Assembly (NCBI RefSeq): GCF_016598615.1
Contig: NZ_CP066831.1
Coordinates: 1,302,001-1,366,000 of the forward strand
Direction: 5' to 3'
Source: Streptomyces liliifuscus
GTDB lineage: Bacteria; Actinomycetota; Actinomycetes; Streptomycetales; Streptomycetaceae
Length of the DNA stretch: 64,000 nt
The position numbers were made by a program, and so were the translations under genes. The notes under the pieces are model-generated. The model searched no databases. It had not been told where the DNA came from and saw nothing but the letters and a program-made list of their open reading frames with translations. Positions 52,006-60,932 of the stretch are shown here, piece by piece (the first letter of the stretch is position 1; each line of letters starts with the position of its first letter).

Positions 52006-54606
52006 CTAGGTCTCGCGTCCGGGCACCAGCCCCAGCTCCGTGGCGCGGGCGGTCGCCTGGCGCCGGGAGCGGGCACCGAGCTTGTCCAGTACGGCGGAGA
52101 CGTGGTTGTCGACCGTACGGACCGACACCACGAGCCGCTCGGCGATCTCGGGGTTGGTCAGCCCCTGGGCCAGCAGCCGCACGACCTGGAGCTGGCGCTC
52201 GGTGAGGCCGGCGGGGTTGTCGCGCGTCGCGGCGAGCGGGCCGCGCGGGATGTGGCGCACGCCCAGCTGCCGCAGTTCGCCGCGGACCAGTCGTGCCAGG
52301 GGCTCCGCGCCGAGTGCGTCCAGACCGGCGAGGGCCGTGAGCTTGTCGTCCGGGTCCGGGCTCTCGGCGAGGGCGGCGGCATCCTCGTACGGGCAGCCGG
52401 CCGCGCGCCAGGCCTCGGCCGCCTCGCGCCACCGTCCGGCGGCCTGGAGCGCGTACGGATGGTCCCAGCCGTCGGCCGGTACGGGGCTGCCCGCCTTGGT
52501 GAGCCAGTAGCCGAGCTCGGCCACGTGCGGCATGGCGGACAGTCGGCGTGCCTCCTCGAAGACCTCACCGGCGACCGCGATCACCGCCGCGTGATCACCC
52601 CGGAGCCAGGCGGCCTCGGCCCGGGCGACCGCGACGGGCCCCGTGCGCTGCAGTTCGCGGGTGCGTACGGCGATCTCCCAGGCCTCGTCGAGCAGTTCCT
52701 CCCCGCCGTCCCGGCCTCGGCGGACGCGGACGCGGGCCAGCACGGTCAGCGCGGGACAGCGCGCGGGCACGAAGTCGTGGGCGCCGATCTCGGCGTGCCG
52801 CTCCGCGTCGTCCCAGGCCGCGGCGGCGAACCGGCGCAGTGCCGTCGCGACATGGAGATAGCTGAGGAAGCCGACGTGTTCCGCCCGATCCGCCAGCGCC
52901 ATCCCGGGTGCCAGGAAGCGGTCGGCCTCGGTGAACTCGAGGCGTTGGAGCAGCGTCCAGATGAGGTTGGCGTACGAGCGGCAGGCGTGCTCGACCTCGC
53001 CCGCGGCCAGCGCTACCTTCAGGCTCTCCTCCAGTTGGGCGCGGCCCAGTGGGTCGCCGTCGCGCCAGCGGGCGGAGCCGACGTTGTTGAGGGCGTGCGC
53101 GAGGATCGCGTCGTCGCCGGTGCGGCGGGCCAGGGCGATGGCTCGCTCGCCGAAGTCGATGGCCAGGGCGGTGCGTTCGGAGAGCATGTGGAGCTGGGAG
53201 GTGTTGCTGAGGGCGAGCGCGAGCAGCCGGTCGTCGCCCGCGTCCTCCAGGACGGCGATGGCCTCGCGCGCGGCACACTGTGCCTCGTCGGCGTTGCCCG
53301 CCCACCAGTGGATACGGGACAGCCAGCGCAGGTCGGCGCCGAGTGCCCGGGTGTCGCCGAGGAACCGGCGCAGCGCGACCGCGTCCCGTTCGGCGTCGAC
53401 GGCGGCCGCGGAGTCGGCGATGGTGTAGCTCTCGACGGCGTACCGCTCCAGCAGGTCGGCGAGTTCGGCGGCCTCGAACCGGTCGCGCTGTCGCAGGACG
53501 AGCCGCAGGTGGGCGGCGGCCTCCCGGTGCGCGCCCGCGCCTGAGGCGTCCCGGGCGGCGTCGGGACCGTACCGTGCGACGGCCTCCTGGTCGCCCGCTT
53601 CGGCCGCGTGGTGGACGACTCGGGCCGGGTCGGAGCCGGACTTGGCGACGAGTGCGGCAAGGACGTGGCGGTTGAGTTCGATGCGCCGTGCGGCGGGCAG
53701 CGAGTCGGCGACGGCCCGGCGGATCAACTCGTGCCGGAATCCGGCCCGTTCGGGTGTGACCGTGAGCAGTCCGCGCTGTTCGGCGGCGGCCAGTTCGGCC
53801 ACGCCGTCCGTGAACAGCGCGTCGACGAGGGGACGTTCGACGGCGGACGGGACCACGGCGAGTTGTTCCAGGGCGTCACGGGTGCGGTCGTCCAGGCCGC
53901 GCAGCCGGGCGAGGACGGCGTCGACCACGGTCGGCGGGACCCCGCCGGTGCCGCCGGCCGCCACCACCTCGGCGACGAAGAACGGGTTGCCCGAGGTCAC
54001 CTCGTACACCTCGGCCGGGTCCAGACGGCTCACCGAGCTCAGCTCCCGCACGGCTCCCGCGGAGAGGCGGGACAGCGGGAGGCGGTGAACGCGTTCGGCC
54101 CGGGAGACCTGGCCCAGGAGGTGGTGCAGGGGATGGCGGCGGTCCAGTTCGTCGTCGCGGTAGGTGAGGACCAGGAGGGCCGGGAGGCGTTCGACCCGGT
54201 GCACCAGGAACCGCAGGGCGTCGAGCGAGGCCTCGTCGGCCCAGTGCACGTCCTCGACGACGAGGACCGCCGGGTGCGGGGCGGCGGTCAGTTCCGCCCG
54301 CAGGGCGTCGTACACCCGGGGCCGGTCGCCGCCCGCCGTGAGAGCCCGGGCCAGTTCGGCGCCGACACTGCCGACGAGGTCACGGAAGGGGCCGAGCGGC
54401 CGGCGGGTCGCGAGGTCGTCGCACTCCCCCACCAGGACGCGGGCCTTCTCCGGCAGCACGGCCGGCATGGCCTTGACCAGGCTCGACTTGCCGATACCCG
54501 CCTCGCCGAAGACGAGCGCCACCGAACCGGCTCCGTCGGCCGCGTCCCGCGCGGCGACGGCCAGCTGATCCAGCTCGTCGTCTCGTTCGAGGATCCCCCA
54601 ATCCAC
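52006..54606 (-). CDS. LuxR-family LAL regulator (AAA ATPase, DUF2791-like)
   Basis: 866 residues from the GTG at 54606 (VDWGILERDDELDQLAVAAR); CAGAAT ends 8 nt upstream, so probably leaderless. Walker A GEAGIGKS (34-41), Walker B VLVVEDVHWADEAS, a long TPR-like middle, and a C-terminal LuxR HTH (LTERQLQVVRLLAQGLTNPE, RTVDNHVSAVLDKLGARSRR). One of three LAL genes in the window, with low similarity between them. It is divergent from the GH78 rhamnosidase and 238 nt from it, so it could activate that gene. Confidence 0.9.
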   Translation of the reverse strand: MDWGILERDDELDQLAVAARDAADGAGSVALVFGEAGIGKSSLVKAMPAVLPEKARVLVGECDDLATRRPLGPFRDLVGSVGAELARALTAGGDRPRVYDALRAELTAAPHPAVLVVEDVHWADEASLDALRFLVHRVERLPALLVLTYRDDELDRRHPLHHLLGQVSRAERVHRLPLSRLSAGAVRELSSVSRLDPAEVYEVTSGNPFFVAEVVAAGGTGGVPPTVVDAVLARLRGLDDRTRDALEQLAVVPSAVERPLVDALFTDGVAELAAAEQRGLLTVTPERAGFRHELIRRAVADSLPAARRIELNRHVLAALVAKSGSDPARVVHHAAEAGDQEAVARYGPDAARDASGAGAHREAAAHLRLVLRQRDRFEAAELADLLERYAVESYTIADSAAAVDAERDAVALRRFLGDTRALGADLRWLSRIHWWAGNADEAQCAAREAIAVLEDAGDDRLLALALSNTSQLHMLSERTALAIDFGERAIALARRTGDDAILAHALNNVGSARWRDGDPLGRAQLEESLKVALAAGEVEHACRSYANLIWTLLQRLEFTEADRFLAPGMALADRAEHVGFLSYLHVATALRRFAAAAWDDAERHAEIGAHDFVPARCPALTVLARVRVRRGRDGGEELLDEAWEIAVRTRELQRTGPVAVARAEAAWLRGDHAAVIAVAGEVFEEARRLSAMPHVAELGYWLTKAGSPVPADGWDHPYALQAAGRWREAAEAWRAAGCPYEDAAALAESPDPDDKLTALAGLDALGAEPLARLVRGELRQLGVRHIPRGPLAATRDNPAGLTERQLQVVRLLAQGLTNPEIAERLVVSVRTVDNHVSAVLDKLGARSRRQATARATELGLVPGRET

Positions 54607-54717
54607 GCTGTGATTCTGGCACGCGCCGGGCCGTTCCGGTCGGTCGCGAACCACCTGGGGCGCCTGTCCCGACCTCACCACCCCCTGAGGCCTCGACGGT
54701 CACAGTGTGCACGCCCC

Positions 54718-54747
54718 TTGAAGCCCGACAGCCGGACTGCATAGGAT
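54718..54747 (+). promoter_or_regulatory. Promoter of the GH78 rhamnosidase gene
   Basis: TTGAAG (54718-54723) and TAGGAT (54742-54747) are 18 nt apart, close to the Streptomyces housekeeping consensus. Start expected near 54754. Confidence 0.65.
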
Positions 54748-54761
54748 CGTTCACAGTCGAA

Positions 54762-54773
54762 TGAATCGTTTCA
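54762..54773. promoter_or_regulatory. LacI-type operator palindrome
   Basis: TGAATCGTTTCA has the LacI-family layout TGAA-NCGN-TTCA with central CG. It lies about 8-20 nt after the predicted transcription start and 71 nt before the ATG, suited to repression. No LacI gene is in the window. Confidence 0.6.
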
Positions 54774-54844
54774 ACGACCTCGGACACCCTCCTCGCTTCG
54801 TCACCCGCATCCGTGCACGCATGTACGCAACCAAGGGGCCACAG

Positions 54845-57800
54845 ATGACCAAGGGTTGGAACCGCCGTGTCTTCCTCCGCACCTCCGTCGCCGGAGCGGG
54901 CGCATCCGCCGCTCTGGGTTCCGGGGCGGTCGAGACCGCCAGCGCGTCTGCGGGAACCGCCGCCGACGCCTCGGGGGCCGGCCGGCTGCGGATCGAGCGC
55001 ACGACCGTCGAGTACGCCGAGACACTGCTCGGAACCGAGGTCGAAAAGCCCAGACTGACCTGGGAGTTGGCCGCCGAGGGGCGCGGCGCCCGGCAGAGCG
55101 CGTACCAGGTGAGAGTGGCGCTGAGCGAGAAGAGCCTGCGTCAGGGGCGGCGCACGGTCTGGGACTCGGGGCGGGTCGCGTCGGACCGTACCGTCGGCAT
55201 CGCCTACGACGGTCCGGCCCTCCATCCGCGCACGCGCTACCACTGGCACGTCAGGGTGTGGGACGGCGAGGGCCGGCCGTCGGCGTGGAGTGCGCCGCGC
55301 TGGTGGGAGACAACGTTGTCCAAGGAGGCCTGGGAGGGGTTCTGGATCGGTGCGGCCGCCGCTCCCGAGCCGCCGACGTTCGACGGAGCGTCCTGGATCT
55401 GGTCGCCCGGCTCGACCTCCAACAGTGCGCCCGCCGGGCCCCGTTGGTTCCGCGGCTCGCTGACGCCGACCGCGGGCGCGGAGATCCGGAAGGCGACGCT
55501 GCTCGCCACGGCCGACGACGACTTCACCCTGTATCTCGACGGCGAGAAGGTGGCACACCAGCCCGAGCAGACCGATGCCTGGCGGCAGGGCCATCTCATC
55601 GACGTCACCGATCAGGTGCGAGCCGCCGGGGACGGCCCGATCGTGGTCGCCGCGCTGGCGACGAACCGCGGCAACGCCTCCGTCAACCCCGGAGGACTGC
55701 TCGTACGGCTCGTCGTGGAGAGCGGATCGGACACGGTCGAACTGGTCACGGGTGAGGGGTGGCGCTGCGCCGAGAATGAGCAAGAGGGCTGGCAGCGGCC
55801 GGAGTTCGACGACAGCGGGTGGCCCGAGGCGGCCGTGCTCGCGGCCTACGGCCAGGGGCCCTGGGGCAACGGTGTGTCGATCACGGCGACCGAACAGGCG
55901 GCCCCGCTGCTGCGACACGAGTTCACCCTCCCCAAGCCCGTGGCGCGCGCCCGTCTCTACATCAGCGGACTCGCCTACTACGACGCCGAGATCAACGGCA
56001 GACGCGTCGGCCGCCAGGTACTCGACCCTGGGTTCACCGACTACGACGAGACCGTGCTGTACGCGGTGCACGACGTGACGGACCATCTCCGCCGGGGCAC
56101 CAACGCCATCGGGGTGACCCTCGGCCGCGGCTTCTTCGGGATGACGACACCGAACGTGTGGAACTGGCACCGCCCCCCGTGGCACGGCGAGCCACGGCTC
56201 CTCGGCCAGCTGGAGATCGACCACCCCGACGGTTCCCGCACCACGGTCGCCACGGACGACCGCTGGCGGATCACCGAAGGCCCGACTCTCTCCAACTCCC
56301 TCTACGCGGGCGAGAGTTACGACGCGCGCAAGGCGCCCGGAGCGGCCTGGTCCCGCCCCGGATTCGACGACAGCGGCTGGCGGAAGGTCCAGCGGCAGAC
56401 GGCCCCGAAGGGCACCCTGCACGCGCAGCCGCACGATCCGATCGAAATCATCGAGACCGTACGTCCGGTCGCGGTCGAGGAGTTGAGTGAGGGCGTGTAC
56501 GTCGTCGACATGGGCCGCACGATGGCCGGCTGGACACAGCTGACCGTGCGGGCCGGCGCCGGGACGACCGTACGCATGATCCACGGAGAGAAGCTGAAGT
56601 CCGACGGAAGCGTCCACGCCGAGACCGGACACGTCCCGGGCCGCTTCCAGACCGACGAGTACGTGTGCGCGGGCGGCGGCGCCGACGAGGTGTGGGAGCC
56701 CAAGTTCTCGTACAAGGGCTTCCGTTACGTGCAGATCAGCGGGTTGCCCGCGAAGCCGAAGCCGTCACAGGTGCTGGGCCGGGTCGTCCATACGCGCGTG
56801 GCGGAGACGGGTACCTTCGCCTGTTCCGAGCCGTTCTACGAGCGGCTGGAACGGGCGATGCGGCGCACGGTCCTCAACAATCTGCACGGCATTCCGACGG
56901 ACACGCCGATGTACGAGAAGAACGGCTGGACAGGTGACGCGCAGCTGGGCGCGCCCGTGATGACGTACGCGCTCGGAGTGCACCGCTTCCTGTCGAAGTG
57001 GCTCGGTGACCTGAAGGACAGTCAGAACACCGACGGGCAGCTGCCGGTGATCGTGCCGAGCGGCGGCTGGGGATACGGCGACCTCGGTCCGTCGCCGGAG
57101 TGGACGACCGTTTACCCCTTCCTGCTGCGGGAGATGTACCGCGTCTACGGGGACGAGCGGCTGGCCCGCGACCACTGGGCGCCTCTGACGCGCTATCTGG
57201 ACTGGGAGATCTCGCGGCTGAAGGACGGGCTCGCGGTGACCGCGCTGGGCGACTATCTGCCGCCGGGGTACGGCGGCAACCCGCCCGAGGACACCCGGCT
57301 GACCGCGACGGCGTATCTGCACCGGGCGCTCACGGACACGGCGGAACTGGCGGACCTGCTGCGCGACGCGGAGGTCGCCGACCGCTATCGCAAGGCCGCC
57401 GACGGGCTCAAGGCGGCGTTCAACGCGGCCTTCCTGGGCCCGGACGGCCACTACCGCACGGCGAAGGACCCCGGTTACCGGCAGACCAACAACTGCATTC
57501 CGCTCGCCTTCGGGCTGGTCCCGCCGGGCGCCCGGGCCACGGTCGTCGACTCGCTCCTCGCCGACATCGAGCAGCGCGGCAACCATCTCAACACCGGTGC
57601 GCTCGGGACGAGTGTGCTGTTGCGGCAGCTGTCGGCTCAGGGGCATCCCGAGGTGGCCCACGCGATCGCCACGCAGCGCACGTACCCGAGCTGGGGCTAC
57701 TGGTTCGAGAACGGCGCCGACACCATGTGGGAGATGTGGCCGCTCGACTCGCGTTCCCGGGACCACTACTTCCAGGGCACGGTCGTGCAGTGGCTGTACG

Positions 57801-58132
57801 AGAACGTGGCCGGGCTGCGTCCCGGAGACGCGGGCTACCGGACCTTCACGGTCCGCCCGGACGGCCGTACGGGCGTGAACTGGGCCCGCACCTCGGTCAG
57901 CACGGTGCGTGGCGAGGCTTCGGCGGCCTGGTCGGTCGTGGACGGTTCGACCCGGCTGTCGGTGCGGGTGCCGGTGGGTTCGACGGCCGAGGTGTGCGTG
58001 CCCGCGCCGAGTCGCTCGGCGGTGAAGGCGCCGGGCGGGGCGCGGTTCGTGCGGGTGGAGCCGGGGTTCGTGGTGTATGAAGTGGCGCACGGCGGCTGGG
58101 AGTTCGTGGCCCGGGCCCGGGTCGCCGGATGA
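54845..58132 (+). CDS. Tat-exported GH78 alpha-L-rhamnosidase
   Basis: 1095 residues from the ATG at 54845 (AAGGGG 6 nt upstream); an earlier in-frame ATG at 54761 overlaps the operator. The signal peptide carries NRRVFLRTS, the twin-arginine motif RRxFLR, followed by VAGAGASAALGSG, so it should use the Tat path. Order: N-terminal beta domains (YEWHVRVWD-like RYHWHVRVWDGEG), a jelly-roll with W/Y-rich loops, the (alpha/alpha)6 catalytic barrel containing MYEKNGWTGDAQLGAPVMTY and WEMWPLDSRSRDHYFQG, and a C-terminal beta-sandwich. It releases alpha-L-rhamnose from plant glycosides or pectin side chains. Confidence 0.93.
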   Translation: MTKGWNRRVFLRTSVAGAGASAALGSGAVETASASAGTAADASGAGRLRIERTTVEYAETLLGTEVEKPRLTWELAAEGRGARQSAYQVRVALSEKSLRQGRRTVWDSGRVASDRTVGIAYDGPALHPRTRYHWHVRVWDGEGRPSAWSAPRWWETTLSKEAWEGFWIGAAAAPEPPTFDGASWIWSPGSTSNSAPAGPRWFRGSLTPTAGAEIRKATLLATADDDFTLYLDGEKVAHQPEQTDAWRQGHLIDVTDQVRAAGDGPIVVAALATNRGNASVNPGGLLVRLVVESGSDTVELVTGEGWRCAENEQEGWQRPEFDDSGWPEAAVLAAYGQGPWGNGVSITATEQAAPLLRHEFTLPKPVARARLYISGLAYYDAEINGRRVGRQVLDPGFTDYDETVLYAVHDVTDHLRRGTNAIGVTLGRGFFGMTTPNVWNWHRPPWHGEPRLLGQLEIDHPDGSRTTVATDDRWRITEGPTLSNSLYAGESYDARKAPGAAWSRPGFDDSGWRKVQRQTAPKGTLHAQPHDPIEIIETVRPVAVEELSEGVYVVDMGRTMAGWTQLTVRAGAGTTVRMIHGEKLKSDGSVHAETGHVPGRFQTDEYVCAGGGADEVWEPKFSYKGFRYVQISGLPAKPKPSQVLGRVVHTRVAETGTFACSEPFYERLERAMRRTVLNNLHGIPTDTPMYEKNGWTGDAQLGAPVMTYALGVHRFLSKWLGDLKDSQNTDGQLPVIVPSGGWGYGDLGPSPEWTTVYPFLLREMYRVYGDERLARDHWAPLTRYLDWEISRLKDGLAVTALGDYLPPGYGGNPPEDTRLTATAYLHRALTDTAELADLLRDAEVADRYRKAADGLKAAFNAAFLGPDGHYRTAKDPGYRQTNNCIPLAFGLVPPGARATVVDSLLADIEQRGNHLNTGALGTSVLLRQLSAQGHPEVAHAIATQRTYPSWGYWFENGADTMWEMWPLDSRSRDHYFQGTVVQWLYENVAGLRPGDAGYRTFTVRPDGRTGVNWARTSVSTVRGEASAAWSVVDGSTRLSVRVPVGSTAEVCVPAPSRSAVKAPGGARFVRVEPGFVVYEVAHGGWEFVARARVAG

Positions 58133-58208
58133 TGTGAGTCGGTGGCGAGATCGGCGGCGGCTCACCGCGGCCTGGAACCTCGAACCTCGTACCGAGAAGG
58201 GCATCGAC

Positions 58209-58904
58209 GTGCAGCTCAACACCCGTACGTGGGGATCCGGCGACAAGAGTGCCGTGCTCGTCCACGGCATCATGTCCGACTCCCGCACCTGGCGGCGGGT
58301 CGGACCGGCGCTCGCCGAGCGCGGGTACCGGGTGGTCGCGGTGGATCTGCGGGGGCACGGTGCCTCGCCCCGCGGTGAGTACAGCCCCGCGCTCTTCGCC
58401 CGCGACCTCGTGGACACGCTGGGCGGGCGGGCCGACGTGGCCATCGGGCACTCCCTGGGCGGACTCGCGCTCTCACTGGCCGTGGACCGGCTGCGGCCGT
58501 GCCGGGCGGTGTACTGCGACCCGGTCTGGGCGACGTCGGCGCCCGGCCGGCGGGTGGACGCGGCCGCGTTCGTCGCCGGCAAGCACGCGACCCGTGAGCA
58601 CATCGCCCGGCTCAACCCGCGCTGGGACGAGGCCGACATCGACATCGAACTCGCCACACTCGCGGACTGGGATCCCGACACGGCCCACTTCCTCGGCGAC
58701 CGCCCCCTGCTCGGCTTCCTGCCCGCCCAGCCGGTGGTCCCCTCACTGGTCCAGCTCGCCGACCCGAGCCATCTCATCGGCCCCGAGGACGCCGCCCACC
58801 TCCGAAGGAGCCACTTCGAGGTCCGCACGGTTCCCGGCGCGGGCCACACCATCCACCGGGACGACTTCGACGGCTTCATGAAGTCGTTGGAGGGCTGGAT
58901 CTGA
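58209..58904 (+). CDS. Alpha/beta hydrolase
   Basis: 231 residues from the GTG at 58209 with GAAGGG 8 nt upstream; a longer frame from 58077 overlaps the rhamnosidase gene. Nucleophile elbow AIGHSLGGLA (Ser82), oxyanion region VLVHGIMSDSRTW, and His213 in VPGAGHTIHRDDF. No signal peptide. Likely a cytoplasmic esterase or small-molecule hydrolase. It may be co-transcribed with the rhamnosidase, 76 nt upstream. Confidence 0.85.
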   Translation: MQLNTRTWGSGDKSAVLVHGIMSDSRTWRRVGPALAERGYRVVAVDLRGHGASPRGEYSPALFARDLVDTLGGRADVAIGHSLGGLALSLAVDRLRPCRAVYCDPVWATSAPGRRVDAAAFVAGKHATREHIARLNPRWDEADIDIELATLADWDPDTAHFLGDRPLLGFLPAQPVVPSLVQLADPSHLIGPEDAAHLRRSHFEVRTVPGAGHTIHRDDFDGFMKSLEGWI

Positions 58905-58943
58905 CCTTCCGGGACAAGGAGTTGGAGGCGCGACGCCGCCGTT

Positions 58944-59663
58944 CTACGAGGCCGTGCGGGATTCGAGATCGTTGCGGGTGTCGTTGCCGTAGACGCCCGA
59001 TTCGTCGCCCCGGATGCCGTACCAGAGCTGGAAACGGGCCACCGCCTCGGTGAGTGTGGCGTCGTAGAGGCCGGAGGCCGTGCCGCCCTCGTACACGTTG
59101 GGGATACGGAGCAGTCGCTCCTGGAGGTCGCTCACCTCCGGGCCGCTGTCGCCCTCGCGGAGGGTGCCGGCGCCGTCGGGGTCGGGGGCGGCGGCGGGCT
59201 GGGACGGCGTCGGGGCCGACGAGGCGGCCGGGGGCGGCGCCTGTGCCTTGTCGTCGGTGGTGTCACGGTCCCAGGTGAGCAGCAGGGCCGCGCTGAATCC
59301 CGCCAGGGCGGCGGCCACCGCGGCGATGGCGATCGCCGTGCGGCGGAACAGGGACGTTCGGCCGTGCTCCGTCGTACGGGCGGCCCGGCGGCCGCGCGTG
59401 TCGCCCTGGTAGTGGTCGTCGCTGGCGAAGTCGGTGATGTACGGCGGCAGTTCCTGGGTGTCGTCCTCCGCCGTACGAGGCAGTGCGGCGGTGTCCGCGA
59501 CCGGGACCGCCACGAACTCGTACCCGTCGTCCGGGTCGCGTTCCCTCTCCTGGACCTGCCGCACCAGCTCCGACAGGGCTCCGGACCGGCGGCGGCGCAT
59601 GACGTGGGTCGGTTCCAGCGCCGACCGGTTCGGTGGCAGTTGGGGGTCGGACGGTGTCGACAA
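58944..59663 (-). CDS. Membrane-anchored peptidoglycan-binding-domain protein
   Basis: 239 residues from a TTG at 59663 with GGAGGGA 7 nt upstream; longer frames lack a ribosome-binding site. The N-terminal ~110 residues are cytoplasmic and charged. One transmembrane segment (TAIAIAAVAAALAGFSAALL) lies near 118-140. A Pro/Ala linker leads to a C-terminal PG_binding_1 domain (GDSGPEVSDLQERLLRIPNV, LTEAVARFQLWYGI), which binds cell-wall peptides. No catalytic domain, so a structural or regulatory cell-wall protein. Confidence 0.8.
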   Translation of the reverse strand: MSTPSDPQLPPNRSALEPTHVMRRRRSGALSELVRQVQERERDPDDGYEFVAVPVADTAALPRTAEDDTQELPPYITDFASDDHYQGDTRGRRAARTTEHGRTSLFRRTAIAIAAVAAALAGFSAALLLTWDRDTTDDKAQAPPPAASSAPTPSQPAAAPDPDGAGTLREGDSGPEVSDLQERLLRIPNVYEGGTASGLYDATLTEAVARFQLWYGIRGDESGVYGNDTRNDLESRTAS

Positions 59664-59870
59664 CCTGCTCTCCCTCCGGGCGGTACTGAGGAGTGATACG
59701 GGTACCCCCGCCCGGAAGTTCAACAGCGGCCCGCCGAGTTGACCGCCCCCGGTCGGGGCGACGCCCGAACGAGCCCGGTTTCCCGACGGACCGCTGCCCG
59801 TTGTGGCCGACAGCCGGCTGGGCTCCTCCGCGCGTCGCTGCGCGGTACGGCGGAGCCCACCCGGCACCCG

Positions 59871-60617
59871 TCAGCGGTTCATCAGCGCGAAGACGCCCCA
59901 GCCCAGGTACTCCCGCTGGTAACGGACGTGACGTACGGGTCCGGTGGCGAGGTCCTCGCGCATCTCGTCCGCCATCTCGTCGTCGGGATGCGCGTCGAGC
60001 CAGCGCCGGGTGTTGAGCCACTGCGCGGCCACGTACCGGTCCCAGCTGTCCTGGTCGGCGAGGACCATCTCCACCACGCCGCAGCCGAGCCGGCCGAAGA
60101 GTTCCAGCAGCTCGGGGAGCGGGCGGTAGTCGTCCTTCGTGGTGGCGTAGCAGCCCTCGACGGTGGCCTGGTCCCGGGGCTCTCGGCGCCAGTACGGCTC
60201 GCCGATCAGCATGATCCCGCCGGGGGCGAGGCTCCGGCGGAGCAGCTCGACGGTGCCGGCCGCCCCGTCACCGATCCAGGTGGCGCCGAGGCATGCGGCG
60301 ACGCCGACGGGTTCGTCGGCGACATGGCCGGTCGCGTCCCCGTGCCGGAAGGCGACGCGGTCGGTGACGCCGAGCTCCGTCGCCCGGGCGTGCGCCGCGG
60401 TGAGGAACTCGGTGCTGATGTCCACTCCGGTGCCGGTCACCCGGTGGTCGCGCGCCCAGGTGCACAGCATCTCGCCGCTGCCGCAGGCGAGGTCTAGCAC
60501 GCTCGTCCCGGGTGCCAGGCCGAGGGCCCGGCCGAGGGTGGCCAGCTTCTCGCTGGTGAACGGGTTGTGAATGCGGTGTCCGCTCTCGCGGATGGTGAAG
60601 CTACGTGGAAGATCCAC
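59871..60617 (-). CDS. Class I SAM-dependent methyltransferase
   Basis: 248 residues from the GTG at 60617 (GAAGGAA about 8 nt upstream). Motif I is VLDLACGSGE (40-49), then GVDISTEFLTAAHARATELG. IMLIGEPYWRREPRDQATVE and a Trp-rich C-terminus (WGVFALMNR) follow. It resembles small-molecule methyltransferases of the UbiE type. It is divergent from the ATP-grasp operon across the region with the Fur/Zur-like box, so it might share its control. Confidence 0.87.
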   Translation of the reverse strand: MDLPRSFTIRESGHRIHNPFTSEKLATLGRALGLAPGTSVLDLACGSGEMLCTWARDHRVTGTGVDISTEFLTAAHARATELGVTDRVAFRHGDATGHVADEPVGVAACLGATWIGDGAAGTVELLRRSLAPGGIMLIGEPYWRREPRDQATVEGCYATTKDDYRPLPELLELFGRLGCGVVEMVLADQDSWDRYVAAQWLNTRRWLDAHPDDEMADEMREDLATGPVRHVRYQREYLGWGVFALMNR

Positions 60618-60785
60618 TTCTGGGATTCCTTCGGTCCGAGGAGGTCGTGGTGGCTGGAGTACGCAGCCCGTCGTACGCGGCCGCGCTCATCAGGACCGTC
60701 ATCTCCCGCACCTCATTCGGTAGGCACACCATCACTCGGACCGGGCGAGGCTAGATCCGTCCCTCCGGCCCTGTCCAACGGTTTT

Positions 60786-60800
60786 TTGCCGCGTCGGCAA
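60786..60800. repeat. Small perfect inverted repeat upstream of the metal box
   Basis: TTGCCGCGTCGGCAA has 6-bp arms and a 3-bp centre. It may be a binding site for a second regulator. No regulator gene is visible here. Confidence 0.4.
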
Positions 60801-60818
60801 CAAAGGACAGGCAATCAG

Positions 60819-60847
60819 ATGACAATGAAAATGATTGTCGATAGCGT
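60819..60847 (+). promoter_or_regulatory. Promoter of the ATP-grasp operon
   Basis: ATGACA (60819-60824) and TAGCGT (60842-60847) are 17 nt apart. The metal-regulator-like box fills the -35/-10 spacer. The predicted start is near 60854, leaving a ~79-nt leader. Confidence 0.55.
60821..60839. promoter_or_regulatory. Fur/Zur-type inverted repeat
   Basis: GACAATGAAAATGATTGTC has arms GACAAT/ATTGTC. It agrees in 15 of 19 positions with the classical E. coli Fur box. Its inner TGAAAATGATTGTCG matches the actinobacterial Zur consensus TGAAAATGATTTTCA in 13 of 15. It sits over the promoter, so a metal-loaded Fur-family repressor could block it. Which metal cannot be decided from sequence; Zur fits better. 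Confidence 0.65.
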
Positions 60848-60932
60848 GTGCGTCGGTCACGCCGTCCACGCCCCGCCATGGGGCACCGCCGGCGTGCCCT
60901 GAAGCCCAACCGGCATGCACGAAAGGGGAGTT

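Larger units (their letters stand above)
60618..60932. other. Divergent regulatory region of the ATP-grasp operon
   Basis: This 315-nt region has no gene. It contains a palindrome (60786-60800), a promoter (60819-60847) and a Fur/Zur-like box (60821-60839), listed separately. Base composition falls to ~50% GC near 60780-60850, unlike the surrounding DNA. Confidence 0.65.

Noticed and set aside
54761..54844. Earlier ATG for the GH78 gene giving 28 extra residues
   Set aside because: It would place the operator inside the coding region and put the twin-arginine motif too far from the N-terminus.
60567..60902. Open frame of 111 codons on the + strand across the regulatory region
   Set aside because: It overlaps the methyltransferase start and crosses the promoter and the Fur/Zur-like box. 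No ribosome-binding site and no family resemblance.
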